Position numbers and translations under genes: made by a program | Part shown: positions 41,015-49,773 of the stretch, one piece after another | How the letters are laid out: every line of letters begins with the position of its first letter | How positions within the stretch are numbered: position 1 is the stretch's first letter | Assembly (NCBI RefSeq): GCF_014303395.1 | Contig: NZ_CP060298.1 | Coordinates: 4,173,001-4,237,000, forward strand | DNA: 64,000 nucleotides | Direction: 5' to 3' | Origin: Nakamurella sp. PAMC28650 | GTDB taxonomy: Bacteria > Actinomycetota > Actinomycetes > Mycobacteriales > Nakamurellaceae | Notes under the pieces: model-generated | Seen by the model: only the letters and a program-made list of their open reading frames with translations | The model's database searches: none | What the model was told of the DNA's origin: nothing

Positions 41015-41805
41015 CGTTCGTCGCCACCGGCCGGCGGCCGGTCGATCTCGACGCGCGGTGACTCGGGCTCGGACACCTCGACCGCGTCGTCCGTGGCCAG
41101 ACCGAACCAGAATCCGGACACGTCGGGTTGACCGGCGAGAAAAGCGTTCCCGGCGAAGCCCGAGCCGTAGCTCCAGATGGTCCGGGCCTCCGGGAACCGG
41201 GCGATGTACTGGACGGTGTCGCACGGCCAGGCCACGTCCGCCTGCCCGGTCCGGCGGGGTGCACCGACCGAGTGGAGGCACCGAACGAAATCTGTGTCCC
41301 CACCGAAGAAGCCGATCTCCGCGTGATGGTCCTGCGCCATCATCGACATGCACAGCACGACGTAGGCCGAGTCGGTGATCTGGACCCCCTGCACCGGCGG
41401 ACCGGCGGGGGTGGCCCGGGTCCGGAAGGGGACGACGTACATGGTCCGCCCCTTCATCGCACCTCGGAACTCCTCGGTCAGGATGATGCGCATGTCCACC
41501 GGCTCCATCCAATGCGCCCACCCCGCAGCGGCCGGTGTCCGCGCGCAGACGTAGGAGTGCCGTCCGACCTGCGCGGCGTCGGCCGGGTCGGGTGCGCAGC
41601 GTAGGGCGCCGGTGGGCCCCGGCACCGGGACCAACGCCCCGGCCCCGACCAGCATGGCGGTCAACCGCTCGCGCTCGGCGGGTGATCCGTCGCAGAACAC
41701 CACCGACTGCGGAGTGGTCAATGCTGCGACCTCCCGCGCCCAGGCGTGTACCCCGCCGCCGGCCTCCGACGGCCGGGGGTGATCGATGAGAGCCGCAGTG
41801 GACAT
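40993..41805 (-). CDS. PEP carboxykinase (GTP)-like protein, N-terminal lobe only
   Basis: 270 residues that match the first half of ~600-residue GTP-type PEPCKs: VVFCDGSPAERERL, FRGAMKGRTMYVVPFRTRATPAGPPVQGVQITDSAYVVLCM, TDFVRCLHSVGAPRR, WPCDTVQYIARFPEARTIWSYGSGFAGNAFLAGQ. The protein ends where the catalytic/GTP lobe (FPSACGKTN kinase loop and metal ligands) should begin, and the last 45 residues are unrelated. It cannot be an ordinary PEPCK. Strong AAGGAG before ATG 41805 and good codon use argue for a functional short protein, perhaps a PEP/oxaloacetate-binding regulator. Last gene of a likely unit with 41856-43011. Confidence 0.8.
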   Translation of the reverse strand: MSTAALIDHPRPSEAGGGVHAWAREVAALTTPQSVVFCDGSPAERERLTAMLVGAGALVPVPGPTGALRCAPDPADAAQVGRHSYVCARTPAAAGWAHWMEPVDMRIILTEEFRGAMKGRTMYVVPFRTRATPAGPPVQGVQITDSAYVVLCMSMMAQDHHAEIGFFGGDTDFVRCLHSVGAPRRTGQADVAWPCDTVQYIARFPEARTIWSYGSGFAGNAFLAGQPDVSGFWFGLATDDAVEVSEPESPRVEIDRPPAGGDERQRSLPA

Positions 41806-41855
41806 GGTTTCTCCTTGTCGCGGCGCTTGCGCACCGCATGGACGACAGATCGGAG

Positions 41856-42728
41856 CTACTGGGTTCGGCTTGCGATCCGATGTTTTCGATGCAAAGCCCG
41901 GGTGGTGACCGCGCTGATGATCTCCACCAGTTGTGCATCCGGCAATTCCGCCAGCGGAGCATTTTCCGGGGCCCGCAACGCCAACGCCTTCGCGCAGCTG
42001 TGGAACACCTGGATGTCCATCACGGGGTCCACCGAGTCGAGGACTGCGCGCAGCATCCCCGGCATCGTCAGGGCCGTGCACAGCTGACCGACGGGACTGA
42101 TCACCACCGGATGCCGCCGGCCCATCTGCGCCGGGGACGACGGACCACCGATCAGGTCGATGATCACATCGGCGTCGAAGGCCAGGCGGTTCAATCCGAA
42201 ATCGAGCGCGTCGACCGGATTCCAGCTGTCGATCTCGCCGATCCCGGCCACGGCCAGCAGCGGCCCCAGCAGCGGTGCGGTCTGCGCGCCGATGATCATC
42301 ACCCGGCCGAGAGCTCGGGGCCGGCCGGCTCGTCGCAGGCTGGTCAGGACGCCCGCGACCATGCTGACCGCTATCGCATCCTGTTCGGTCAGCACCACCG
42401 GACCGCCGCACGCCGCCATGGCTCGTTGCAGCAGATGTGCCCGCCCCGGCGACACCCCGGCCAGGAAGATCACCTTCACCGTGTCGGGCAGGTCGCGCAG
42501 TCGCCCGATGAACTGCAGTGGATCTCCCGCCCGGATCACCTTCGTCAGCACCACTGCGTGGGCGAACCGTTCGATCTGTGCCGAGGCGATGGCCAACCTG
42601 GCCGCGGCCGAGGTCCGATGACTCTGGTCGTACGCCGCCAGGCTGCCGTCGCTGATCACCGCTATCCCGCTGCCGCGGACGGTCGGCGACCACGCCGCCG
42701 CGGCCGTCACTGCTGATGCCATCGTCAT
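41856..42728 (-). CDS. Malic-enzyme-like protein lacking catalytic motifs
   Basis: 290 residues. IAVISDGSLAAYD, VVLTKVIRAGDPLQFIGRL, KVIFLAGVSPGRAHLLQRA, GPVVLTEQDAIAVSMVAGVLTSLRRAGRPRALGRVMIIGAQTAPLLGPLLAVAGIGEIDSWNP and VISPVGQLCTALTMPGMLRAVLDS follow the order of malic enzyme segments (VAVxTDGS, FK, INLEDI, HDDQHGTA, NAD fold, FPGIFRGAL). The YSPGVA tyrosine region is absent, and the metal ligands ED and DDQH are replaced by AG and TEQD. A nucleotide-binding fold without malate chemistry is the likely outcome. Start ATG 42728 is moderately supported; the ribosome site is weak. Assignment rests on motif order read by eye. Confidence 0.6.
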   Translation of the reverse strand: MTMASAVTAAAAWSPTVRGSGIAVISDGSLAAYDQSHRTSAAARLAIASAQIERFAHAVVLTKVIRAGDPLQFIGRLRDLPDTVKVIFLAGVSPGRAHLLQRAMAACGGPVVLTEQDAIAVSMVAGVLTSLRRAGRPRALGRVMIIGAQTAPLLGPLLAVAGIGEIDSWNPVDALDFGLNRLAFDADVIIDLIGGPSSPAQMGRRHPVVISPVGQLCTALTMPGMLRAVLDSVDPVMDIQVFHSCAKALALRAPENAPLAELPDAQLVEIISAVTTRALHRKHRIASRTQ

Positions 42729-42807
42729 CGCGATACCGGCATGCCCAGGGAACACACGCCCGCTGCGGTGTCGCGGCGGAGACCCACGACGAACGCCCGC
42801 GTACCGA

Positions 42808-43011
42808 TCAGGGCCTCGATCCGGCCGGGCTGATCTCGCCGGCGATCCAGGATCCGGCCTCGATGTCGTTCGCGGCCGCACGATCCATCAGATCCCACAG
42901 CCGGGCGCGGTACATGCTGCCCGCGGCCTCGTCACCGACCCGTTCGGCCTGCTGCAACGCCAGCGCGGAATCTGCGACCTGCTGCCGCAGCACAGCCTCG
43001 AACGCGCTCAT
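42808..43011 (-). CDS. Small protein of unknown function
   Basis: 67 residues, MSAFEAVLRQQVADSALALQQAERVGDEAAGSMYRARLWDLMDRAAANDIEAGSWIAG..., predicted mostly helical and soluble, with conserved-looking RLWDLMDRAA. No family recognised. ATG 43011 has GGAAG 8 bases upstream; a GTG six bases earlier is possible. It precedes the malic-enzyme-like gene by 79 bp and follows ppk2 by 152 bp, so it may be part of a ppk2-led transcript. Confidence 0.6.
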   Translation of the reverse strand: MSAFEAVLRQQVADSALALQQAERVGDEAAGSMYRARLWDLMDRAAANDIEAGSWIAGEISPAGSRP

Positions 43012-43163
43012 GGCCACTCTTCCGCCTCACCTCGTTGTCAGTCCAATATGTGCGTACTTGCAGGGTTTGGCAAGTCTGAGAACCGTGATGTAGCAGACAG
43101 GTTGCCGGTCGGGGGAGGGAAGGGCTTGCCTGACGGTGAAACCCACCTCGTCGGCGATACCGG

Positions 43164-44003
43164 TCAACCCTGGAGTGTGGCTGCGTGATCGGGAATGACG
43201 GTGAACTCCTCCCGCGGTGGCCGGGTGTAGTCACCGATCGGGGGACGGGCCGGAATCTTCACGGTTGGTGGTTCGCGGTGTTCGTAGCTGATCGTGGACA
43301 GCAGATGGGCGATGACGTTGACCCTGGATCGTCTCTTGTCGTTGCTCTCCACCACATACCAGGGTGCCCCCGGAATATCGGTATGCACGAACATCTCGTC
43401 CTTGGCCTTGGAATACTCCACCCACCTGCTGATGGACTGCAGGTCCATGTCGGATAGTTTCCATCGACGCATCGGGTCCTTCTGCCGAGATTTGAAACGC
43501 CTCTCCTGCTCCAGATCCGATACCGAGAACCAGTACTTGCGCAGGAGTATGCCGTCCTCGACCAGCAGTCGCTCGAAGATCGGTGCCTGGTGCAGGAACT
43601 GCCGGTACTCCCCACTCGTGCAAAAACCCATCACACGTTCGACGCCGGCCCGGTTGTACCAGGACCGGTCGAAGAAGACTATTTCCCCGGCTGCGGGCAG
43701 ATGCTCGATGTAGCGCTGGAAGTACCACTGCGTCCGTTCGCGTTCGGTGGGGGCCGGAAGCGCCGCGATCCGACACCATCGCGGGTTGAGGCGTTCGGTG
43801 ATGCGCTTGATCGCCGAACCCTTGCCGGCCGCGTCACGGCCTTCGAAGATCACCACGACGCGGGCCCCGGTGTCCCGTACCCACTGCTGCAGGGTGACCA
43901 GTTCGATCTGCAGGCGGATCAACTCCGCCTCGTACACCTTCAACCCGAGCTTGACCACCGAGGATGCGTCATCGGCCACTGCAGGTTGATGAACGATCTT
44001 CAT
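43164..44003 (-). CDS. ppk2: Polyphosphate kinase 2 (PPK2 family)
   Basis: 279 residues, one PPK2 domain. Walker A FEGRDAAGKGSAIKRITERLNPR, lid-type ALPAPTERERTQWYFQRYIEHLPAAGEIVFFDRSWYNRAGVERVMGFC with Walker B Asp and the conserved SWYNRA, then RRWKLSDMDLQSISRWVEYSKAKDEMF. PPK2 enzymes transfer phosphate between polyphosphate and nucleotides and can regenerate (d)NTP/NDP in starved cells. Start ATG 44003; an in-frame ATG at 44011 gives three more residues. A DosR-type box lies 94 bp upstream in the region shared with the divergent cupin gene. Confidence 0.94.
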   Translation of the reverse strand: MKIVHQPAVADDASSVVKLGLKVYEAELIRLQIELVTLQQWVRDTGARVVVIFEGRDAAGKGSAIKRITERLNPRWCRIAALPAPTERERTQWYFQRYIEHLPAAGEIVFFDRSWYNRAGVERVMGFCTSGEYRQFLHQAPIFERLLVEDGILLRKYWFSVSDLEQERRFKSRQKDPMRRWKLSDMDLQSISRWVEYSKAKDEMFVHTDIPGAPWYVVESNDKRRSRVNVIAHLLSTISYEHREPPTVKIPARPPIGDYTRPPREEFTVIPDHAATLQG

Positions 44004-44096
44004 CCTGCACATCCATCGAACACTCTGCGATACATGATGGGTCCCTCCGGCGGACGATGGCCTGATCAGAATCCGCTCTCGGGAACTCGTCCCGAT

Positions 44097-44111
44097 AGGG
44101 CCGAAAGTCCT
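44097..44111. promoter_or_regulatory. DosR-type box (AGGGCCGAAAGTCCT)
   Basis: Reverse complement AGGACTTTCGGCCCT matches the window consensus closely. It lies between ppk2 (94 bp) and the cupin gene (55 bp), which are divergent. Confidence 0.68.
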
Positions 44112-44165
44112 GTCGGCGCCCAGCCCGCGGACCAGGACCATCGACCCGGCACAGGAGGACCTTCG

Positions 44166-44750
44166 ATGCTGTTGGGACCGAGCACGGGGCCGGAGCATGG
44201 TCCCTGCGCACCCACGCCGGACGTCCGCCCCGATCGAGACGAGAGCACCATGCGACACGAGAACACGCTGCGACACGAGACCACGCTGCGGGACGAGAGC
44301 CCCCGGTGCGAGAAGCTGCTCAACCCCTGCACCGTCGCTCCGCTCTTCGCAACCCAGGCCTCGGGTCACGGCGGCCGCACGACCGTCGGTCCGGGGAGCC
44401 GCGGTACCGCCGTGGGGCAGACGATCCTCGAACTTGCTGCCGGCGCGGAATTCTCCCAGCTCCAGGACCCCGACCAGGCGACGATTCTCGTGCAGGTGCT
44501 GTCCGGAAGGGTCGAACTCGCTGCCGACGAGGCCAGCTGGCTCGGCGGCCCGGGGGACCTCCTGATCGTGCCGCAGCCCGAACACACCCTCCGGGCCCTG
44601 GAGCCCTCCGCCGTCATGTTGACCGCAGTGCCGCGCGTCCGGTCCGCACCCCGGATCCGCAGCGCCGCAGCGCAGATCGCCGTCGTCCCTACGCAGAAGG
44701 CGACCCGCGTTCCGCGGTGGAGGTCCCAGCTGCATCTCGGCTTCCACTGA
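44166..44750 (+). CDS. Cupin-domain protein
   Basis: 194 residues with a single cupin barrel at about 85-160 (GQTILELAAGAEFSQLQDPDQATILVQVLSGRVELAADEASWLGGPGDLLIVPQPEHTLRALEPSAVMLT). The metal-binding His/Glu of the first cupin motif are not all present (only the late His in EHTL is clear), so it may bind a ligand without metal. The first ~60 residues are a variable segment with the near-repeat RHENTLRHETTLRDE. ATG 44166 follows AGGAGG; ATG at 44250 is an alternative. Divergent from ppk2 with a DosR-type box between. Confidence 0.72.
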   Translation: MLLGPSTGPEHGPCAPTPDVRPDRDESTMRHENTLRHETTLRDESPRCEKLLNPCTVAPLFATQASGHGGRTTVGPGSRGTAVGQTILELAAGAEFSQLQDPDQATILVQVLSGRVELAADEASWLGGPGDLLIVPQPEHTLRALEPSAVMLTAVPRVRSAPRIRSAAAQIAVVPTQKATRVPRWRSQLHLGFH

Positions 44751-44813
44751 CCGGAGGCGGGTCCGGGCGCAGCGAGATCTCTGGCGTCCCGAAGATCGAA
44801 GCCCCCCGGTCGG

Positions 44814-46010
44814 TCAGCCCGCCAGGCGGGGCTCCTGTTCCGGGCGCCCATGCGCGTGGGGGTGCCATCGGCGGTGGGAGAACAGATAGATCACCGGCAG
44901 GGTGGCGAGCAGCGGCCCGATGATCGCCACCGGCCGCAGCAACCACCAGTTCAGCGTGGGTTCCACCGCCTCGATCCGCAACCCGAAGATCGACCATTCC
45001 ACCGCCCGCGACAGGGCCATGCCGGTCGTGTGGAACAGGAACAGGGGTAGTGCGAACCGGGTCAGCACGGCGGTCGACCTGGCGAACCAGCCACCGGCCC
45101 CCAGGTGACGCACCACGAAGGGCCTGATCAGTTCGGCGACGCCGACCTGGAACAGGGTCAGCGCAAGGATGCAGACCGTCGGCGGAGCCATGTTGGATCC
45201 CTCGCCAGGCACTCCCACCATCGATCCCGGATACAGCCCGGAGCCCACCAGGCCGACCAGAAGGAACAACCCGAGGAACGTCAGAATCCAGGCCAGCCTG
45301 CGAGATCGCGTCGACTGGAAGCCCCAGTCCGGCTGATCGTCCGGCTTGCGAGGGTCGCCCTCCGTCCCGGACAGGCGCCCGTGGAAATACCCCATCTGGA
45401 AGGCGAACCCCCAGACGAACACCATGTTCAGCCATTCCACGTACGGGATCTCGAAGCGGAACCGCAGGATGTCGACGGCGACCGCGAGACCGGCAAGCCA
45501 CACCAGGACGAGAGCGCCATACCGCCGGTGCAGCCAGACGCTGACCGGCATCAGGGTGATCAACAGCAGGTAGGTGGCCACGAACCAGAGCGGGGAGACC
45601 ACCATCAGCACGGCCGTGCCCATCCAGTGCAGGTTGAACACCGTACCCACGACGATGCCCAGGATGATCCAGGTCACCAGCTGAGCAAACGAGGGCACTG
45701 CCAAGGACCTGGCCTGTCGGAGTGCGAACTGCCAGAGCCTGTCCCCGCGCGCCGCCGCCCTCTGCCAGGCCGTCAGATGCACATAGGCACCGATGTAGAA
45801 GAACACCGGGAGCACCTGCAGCAGCCAGGTGAAGATCCAGATGCCGGAGGTGAAGCCCAGTGGGCTCGTCGCCGTCGGCCCGCCGGGACGCCAGATCAGG
45901 ATCGTGAAACACCAGTGCCAGAGGATGACGACCATCAGCGAGAACGACCGCAGGAAATCAGCGTAGGGATCCCGCCGCGGCGCCGCGATCGATGTTTTCG
46001 GTGCGGTCAT
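44814..46010 (-). CDS. Acyltransferase 3-family membrane protein
   Basis: 398 residues with about ten transmembrane helices. RDPYADFLRSFSLMVVILWHWCF is the family's N-terminal motif (R...DxLR...V...H), and LPVFFYIGAYVHLTAWQRA and LWFVATYLLLI follow. Such enzymes O-acylate sugars or lipids of the envelope. The middle (GTEGDPRKPDDQPDWGFQSTRSRR) is a cytosolic loop. Substrate cannot be inferred. Start ATG 46010; longer frames upstream run into the divergent CPBP gene. No DosR-type box found nearby. Confidence 0.85.
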   Translation of the reverse strand: MTAPKTSIAAPRRDPYADFLRSFSLMVVILWHWCFTILIWRPGGPTATSPLGFTSGIWIFTWLLQVLPVFFYIGAYVHLTAWQRAAARGDRLWQFALRQARSLAVPSFAQLVTWIILGIVVGTVFNLHWMGTAVLMVVSPLWFVATYLLLITLMPVSVWLHRRYGALVLVWLAGLAVAVDILRFRFEIPYVEWLNMVFVWGFAFQMGYFHGRLSGTEGDPRKPDDQPDWGFQSTRSRRLAWILTFLGLFLLVGLVGSGLYPGSMVGVPGEGSNMAPPTVCILALTLFQVGVAELIRPFVVRHLGAGGWFARSTAVLTRFALPLFLFHTTGMALSRAVEWSIFGLRIEAVEPTLNWWLLRPVAIIGPLLATLPVIYLFSHRRWHPHAHGRPEQEPRLAG

Positions 46011-46092
46011 CCGACCTCCCGGAAAATGCTCGGTCTCGAACAATCCTTTCGCCGCAGCAGCGGAAGGTGCCGATGAAGACCACCATAGGATC

Positions 46093-46866
46093 ATGGCCCC
46101 CATCACGTCGTCCGAATCTGTGCCCTGGCAGGAAACCAGCGAGTATTTCGAAACCCGGCCGCCCCGCTCGCGCCGCTGGATCGCCCTGGGCGCCATCATC
46201 CCGCTGCTGGCCCTGAGCAACGTGATGTCCAACCGTCTGCTCCCGGAGTGGGCCTACGTGCCCTGGAATCTGGCGGTCGGGATCACCCTGCTGATCATCG
46301 CCCACCGCGCCGGTGAGGGGCCCCATGCTGTCGGTCTGCAGATCCGGCACTGGCACCGGCCGGTGGGAGTAGGTCTTCTGCTGGTCACCGGCGTCGCGCT
46401 CATCGTGGGGCTCGGCATCGCCATCCCGGCCACTCGATCCGCTTTCCTGGACTCCAGGGCAGCGAGCCCGTCGACGGCCACCATGCTGTATCAGACCCTG
46501 GTTCGCATCCCGCTGGGCACCGTGTTCCTGGAGGAGGTCGCCTTCCGGGGCGTTCTGCCCGCACTGCTCGGCGCCTCGCCGGCACTGCGCTGGCGGTGGG
46601 GTCCGGTGCTGGGTGCGTCCGTGATGTTCGGACTGTGGCACATCCTGCCCTCGCTGGGCATCGCCCACGGCAACAAGGCAGTCGCGACCGCACTGGGCGG
46701 CGATCAGCTGGTGGCGACCCTGCTGGCCGTACTCTCGATGATCGCGGCCGGCGTTCTGCTGTGTGCGTTGGTGCGACTCGGCAAGGGCATCAAGACCACC
46801 ATGCTGGTCCACTGGTCGACGAATTCGCTCGGTTTCCTGGCGGCCTGGCTGGTCATCAACCATTGA
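46093..46866 (+). CDS. CPBP-family intramembrane metalloprotease (CAAX-type)
   Basis: 257 residues, about six to seven transmembrane helices after a ~28-residue soluble start. The catalytic motifs are intact: EEVAFRGVLPALLG (EExxxR) at about 155 and FGLWHILPS (FxxxH). The family cleaves or handles membrane substrates; substrates in actinobacteria are mostly unknown. Start ATG 46093, with an AGGATC just before; it is divergent from the acyltransferase gene. A GC-rich gap with a DosR-type box follows. Confidence 0.88.
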   Translation: MAPITSSESVPWQETSEYFETRPPRSRRWIALGAIIPLLALSNVMSNRLLPEWAYVPWNLAVGITLLIIAHRAGEGPHAVGLQIRHWHRPVGVGLLLVTGVALIVGLGIAIPATRSAFLDSRAASPSTATMLYQTLVRIPLGTVFLEEVAFRGVLPALLGASPALRWRWGPVLGASVMFGLWHILPSLGIAHGNKAVATALGGDQLVATLLAVLSMIAAGVLLCALVRLGKGIKTTMLVHWSTNSLGFLAAWLVINH

Positions 46867-46949
46867 CAGGGCAGCACCCCTGATCCGTTGCAAAGACACG
46901 ACGCTGGAGGGAAGTCCCGCGCCCCCGATGGTATTTCGGCCGAGCAATC

Positions 46950-46964
46950 GGGCCTTTGTGCCCT
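46950..46964. promoter_or_regulatory. DosR-type box, weaker match (GGGCCTTTGTGCCCT)
   Basis: The arms GGGC and GCCC flank CTTTGT; two positions depart from the window consensus. It lies 36 bp before the first triple-BON gene, so it would be the promoter-proximal site of that unit. Confidence 0.5.
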
Positions 46965-46999
46965 GCCGGCCATCAACCCGACGGCCGAGAGTGAGGGCC

Positions 47000-47668
47000 A
47001 TGACCAACACACTGAAGCGAACGGATGCCGAACTCAAGAGCGCCGTCATGGATGAACTGTCCTGGATCCCCAGTATCAACAGCAGTCACATCGGCGTCAC
47101 GGCCGACCACGGTTCGATCACCCTCACCGGCCAGGTCGACAGCTACCCGCAGAAGGTGCTCGCCGGCAAGGCCGCACTGCGTGTCCGTGGGGTGAGCGCC
47201 CTGGCCCAGGAGATCACCGTGCACAGCCTCTTCTCGACCGTGACCGACACCGACATCGCGCGCGAGGCGGTCGAGGCCCTGGACCGCGGGATCGACGTGC
47301 CGGACACCGTCAAGGCCTCGGTGCATCTCGGTGCGGTCACACTGACCGGTGAGGTCCGGTGGCACTACGAACGAGAGGCGGCGATGTCAGCGGTGCATTT
47401 CCTGCGAGGCGTCACCGGGGTCCACAACCAGATCACCATCCGGCCGAGTGTGTCGGTCACCGGGGTCAAGGCCGAGATCGAGTCGGCGTTCATCCGTAAC
47501 GCCCAGTTCGAGGGCGAGCACCTCAAGGTCAGCACGGACGTGGCAGGCCACATCACGCTCGAAGGAAATGTTCGTTCGTGGGCAGAACGCCGGCAGGCGG
47601 AGGCCGTTTCCTGGTCCGCACCCGGCGTCACCCGCATCACCAACAAACTGCACGTGCAGCAGTTCTGA
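47000..47668 (+). CDS. Triple BON-domain protein (paralogue 1)
   Basis: 222 residues made of three BON domains at about 8-75, 82-149 and 156-222. Each shows the BON pattern: predicted helix, then GxITLTGxVxSxxxxxxAxxxxxxVxGVxxxxxxI (e.g. GSITLTGQVDSYPQKVLAGKAALRVRGVSALAQEITVH). No signal peptide or lipobox is present, so it is probably cytosolic or membrane-peripheral, unlike OsmY-type periplasmic BON proteins. BON domains are thought to bind phospholipids. Two close paralogues lie at 47954 and 52627. Confidence 0.92.
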   Translation: MTNTLKRTDAELKSAVMDELSWIPSINSSHIGVTADHGSITLTGQVDSYPQKVLAGKAALRVRGVSALAQEITVHSLFSTVTDTDIAREAVEALDRGIDVPDTVKASVHLGAVTLTGEVRWHYEREAAMSAVHFLRGVTGVHNQITIRPSVSVTGVKAEIESAFIRNAQFEGEHLKVSTDVAGHITLEGNVRSWAERRQAEAVSWSAPGVTRITNKLHVQQF

Positions 47669-47698
47669 CACCCCAGCGCCGGAAGGTTCGTCGAGCCC

Positions 47699-47908
47699 AT
47701 GATTGCATTGCTCCTGCTGGCGGTAGTCGTCGGCGCATGCTATTTCACGCGTTACCTGTTGACCTCCGGTGCCGGCCCCCCCGTTCGACCGACCACCGCG
47801 GAGTCGGGACAAGCGCTCGCTAGCCGGGGATCCGGCGTGGAGTCCACCCGGTGGACGGCGCTCGACGATCACCAGCTCAATCGACTTCTCGACGAATTCT
47901 CGCCGTGA
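47699..47908 (+). CDS. Small single-pass membrane protein
   Basis: 69 residues: MIALLLLAVVVGACYFTRYLL is a membrane segment right at the N-terminus, followed by a polar ~45-residue tail (RWTALDDHQLNRLLDEFSP). Thirty bases separate it from the first BON gene and 45 from the second, so the three form one unit. No family recognised. GGAAGG lies 15 bases before the ATG. Could tether the BON proteins to the membrane; that is a guess from position only. Confidence 0.65.
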   Translation: MIALLLLAVVVGACYFTRYLLTSGAGPPVRPTTAESGQALASRGSGVESTRWTALDDHQLNRLLDEFSP

Positions 47909-47953
47909 TGGAACGCGCCTGATCGAACCCACCACAACACCAAGGATCATTTC

Positions 47954-48619
47954 ATGACGCAAGTAGCGAAGACATCGGATACCGACCTCAAGAATGCTGT
48001 CGTCATCGAGTTGTCCTGGCTCCCGAGCATCGACAGCAGCCACATCGGCGTCACTGCCGACGACGGCGCCATCACCTTGACCGGGCAGGTCCACAGCTAC
48101 CCGGAAAAGGTCGCGGCCGGAAAGGCCGCGCTGCGGGTCAAGGGGGTGCACGCGCTGGCCCAGGAGATCTCCGTCCACACCAAGTGGACCACGCGGACGG
48201 ACACCGATATCGCGCGTGAAGCCGGCGAAGCCCTGGAACGCGCGGTCAATGTCCCCGACACGATCAAGGCAACGGTGGCAGCCCGGGTGATCACCCTTAC
48301 CGGAGAGGCGACCTGGCACTACCAGAGCACGGCCGCTGCCTGGGCCGTCCACACCATCAAGGGTGTCGTGGGCGTCCATGATCGCGTGCAGATCCGGTCC
48401 GGCGCCGTGCTCGCCAATGTCAAGGCCTCCATCCAGGCCGCCCTCGTCCGCAACGCCCGCTTCGAGGGCGACTACATCACCGTGATGACCGATTCCGGTG
48501 GGGGCATCACGTTGGAGGGCGTCGTCCGCTCACCCGGCGAACGGCACCAGGCGGAACTGGTGGCCTGGTCGGCTCCGGGCATCACCTCCATCACCAACAA
48601 CCTCACGATCCAGTACTGA
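47954..48619 (+). CDS. Triple BON-domain protein (paralogue 2)
   Basis: 221 residues with the same three-domain plan as the gene at 47000; the first domains are very similar (DLKNAVVIELSWLPSIDSSHIGVTADDGAITLTGQVHSYPEKVAAGKAALRVKGVHALAQEI). The third domain ends in APGITSITNNLTIQY. No export signal. AAGGATC precedes the ATG. Tandem duplication with later divergence is the simplest origin. Confidence 0.92.
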   Translation: MTQVAKTSDTDLKNAVVIELSWLPSIDSSHIGVTADDGAITLTGQVHSYPEKVAAGKAALRVKGVHALAQEISVHTKWTTRTDTDIAREAGEALERAVNVPDTIKATVAARVITLTGEATWHYQSTAAAWAVHTIKGVVGVHDRVQIRSGAVLANVKASIQAALVRNARFEGDYITVMTDSGGGITLEGVVRSPGERHQAELVAWSAPGITSITNNLTIQY

Positions 48620-48750
48620 TCCCTGCTCCTCGACCGAAACCACGCCCACCGGGCAACCTTCCGACGGAACCTGCGCATGGCTCGGTACGTTGCGGGGGTA
48701 GCCACGGCGGGCGACGGTCGCCCGCGACGGACCGGAACGGGTTGATCCTC

Positions 48751-49752
48751 ATGCTGGCAGGACGTCTCGATGTGCGCACCCGCGAATTCGCCGTCGAAGA
48801 GGTGCCGACGCCGGTACCCGGTCCCGGGGAGGTCCGGATCAAGGTCGGTGCCGCCGGCGTCTGCCTGTCCGACGTGCATCTGATCGACGGTCCGCTGCGG
48901 CCCCTCTACCTGCCGGGTGACGTCGTGACCCTGGGCCACGAGGTCGCCGGAACGGTCGACCTGATCGGCGACGGCGTGACCGGATGGGCTCCGGGACGAC
49001 GAGTTCTGCTGCAGGCGGGTGAACTGCGCGGCGAGACCGTGTACACCCGCGGGGTCGACTACGACGGTGGCTGGGCCGAGTACGCGCTGGCCCGGGCGGA
49101 CACCCTGGTCGCCATCGGCGACGACCTCCCCTTCGAACAGGCCTGTTTCATCCCCGACGCCGTGTCCACCCCGTGGGCCGCCATCACCGCCACCGCGGCG
49201 GTGCTGCCGGCCCGCAGCGTCGGCGTCTGGGGCGCCGGTGGTCTCGGAGCCCACGCGATCGCGTTGCTGCGTCTGATCGGGGCCGCCCCGATCATCGCGG
49301 TCGACCCACTGCCGACGGCCCGCGAACGTGCCCTCGAGTTCGGTGCGGATCTTGCCCTCGATCCCGCGGATCCCATGCTGGGACAGCAGATCTCGCAGGC
49401 CACCGGGGGTACCGGGTTGAGCTATGCCTTCGACTTCGCCGGGGTCGAGGCGGTCCGCGAACAGGCGATCCGGACCTTGGGCAGGCTGGGCAAACTGACC
49501 CTCGTCGGACTGACCGACAAACCCGTGGTGATCACCGACGGGACCCGGTTCAGCTACCTGCAGCAGCAGATCCTCGGCCACTACGGTTCCGAGCCGGCAC
49601 ACGTCGCCCAGCTGGTGGACCTCGTCGAGGCCGGCCGGGTGGAGTTCTCCCGGTCCGTCAGCGAGGTGCTGCCGCTGGCTCAGGCCGCCACCGCGGTGGA
49701 CCATCTACGGCACAAGGTCGGCAACCCGATCCGGATCGTGCTCACCCCCTGA
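48751..49752 (+). CDS. Zinc-type alcohol dehydrogenase-like protein without structural zinc lobe
   Basis: 333 residues, medium-chain dehydrogenase. Catalytic-zinc-type segment GVCLSDVHLIDG and LGHEVAGTVD are present, but the CxxCxxCx7C structural lobe is missing: the region reads LLQAGELRGETVYTRGVDYDGGWAEYALA. Cofactor site GVWGAGGLGAHAIALLRLIG followed by IIAVDPL (NAD-type acidic residue). Third ADH of the window and the most divergent; substrate unknown. ATG 48751 preferred to a TTG at 48742. Follows the second BON gene by 131 bp. Confidence 0.83.
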   Translation: MLAGRLDVRTREFAVEEVPTPVPGPGEVRIKVGAAGVCLSDVHLIDGPLRPLYLPGDVVTLGHEVAGTVDLIGDGVTGWAPGRRVLLQAGELRGETVYTRGVDYDGGWAEYALARADTLVAIGDDLPFEQACFIPDAVSTPWAAITATAAVLPARSVGVWGAGGLGAHAIALLRLIGAAPIIAVDPLPTARERALEFGADLALDPADPMLGQQISQATGGTGLSYAFDFAGVEAVREQAIRTLGRLGKLTLVGLTDKPVVITDGTRFSYLQQQILGHYGSEPAHVAQLVDLVEAGRVEFSRSVSEVLPLAQAATAVDHLRHKVGNPIRIVLTP

Positions 49753-49773
49753 GCGTGGTGCTCAGCGATCCGG

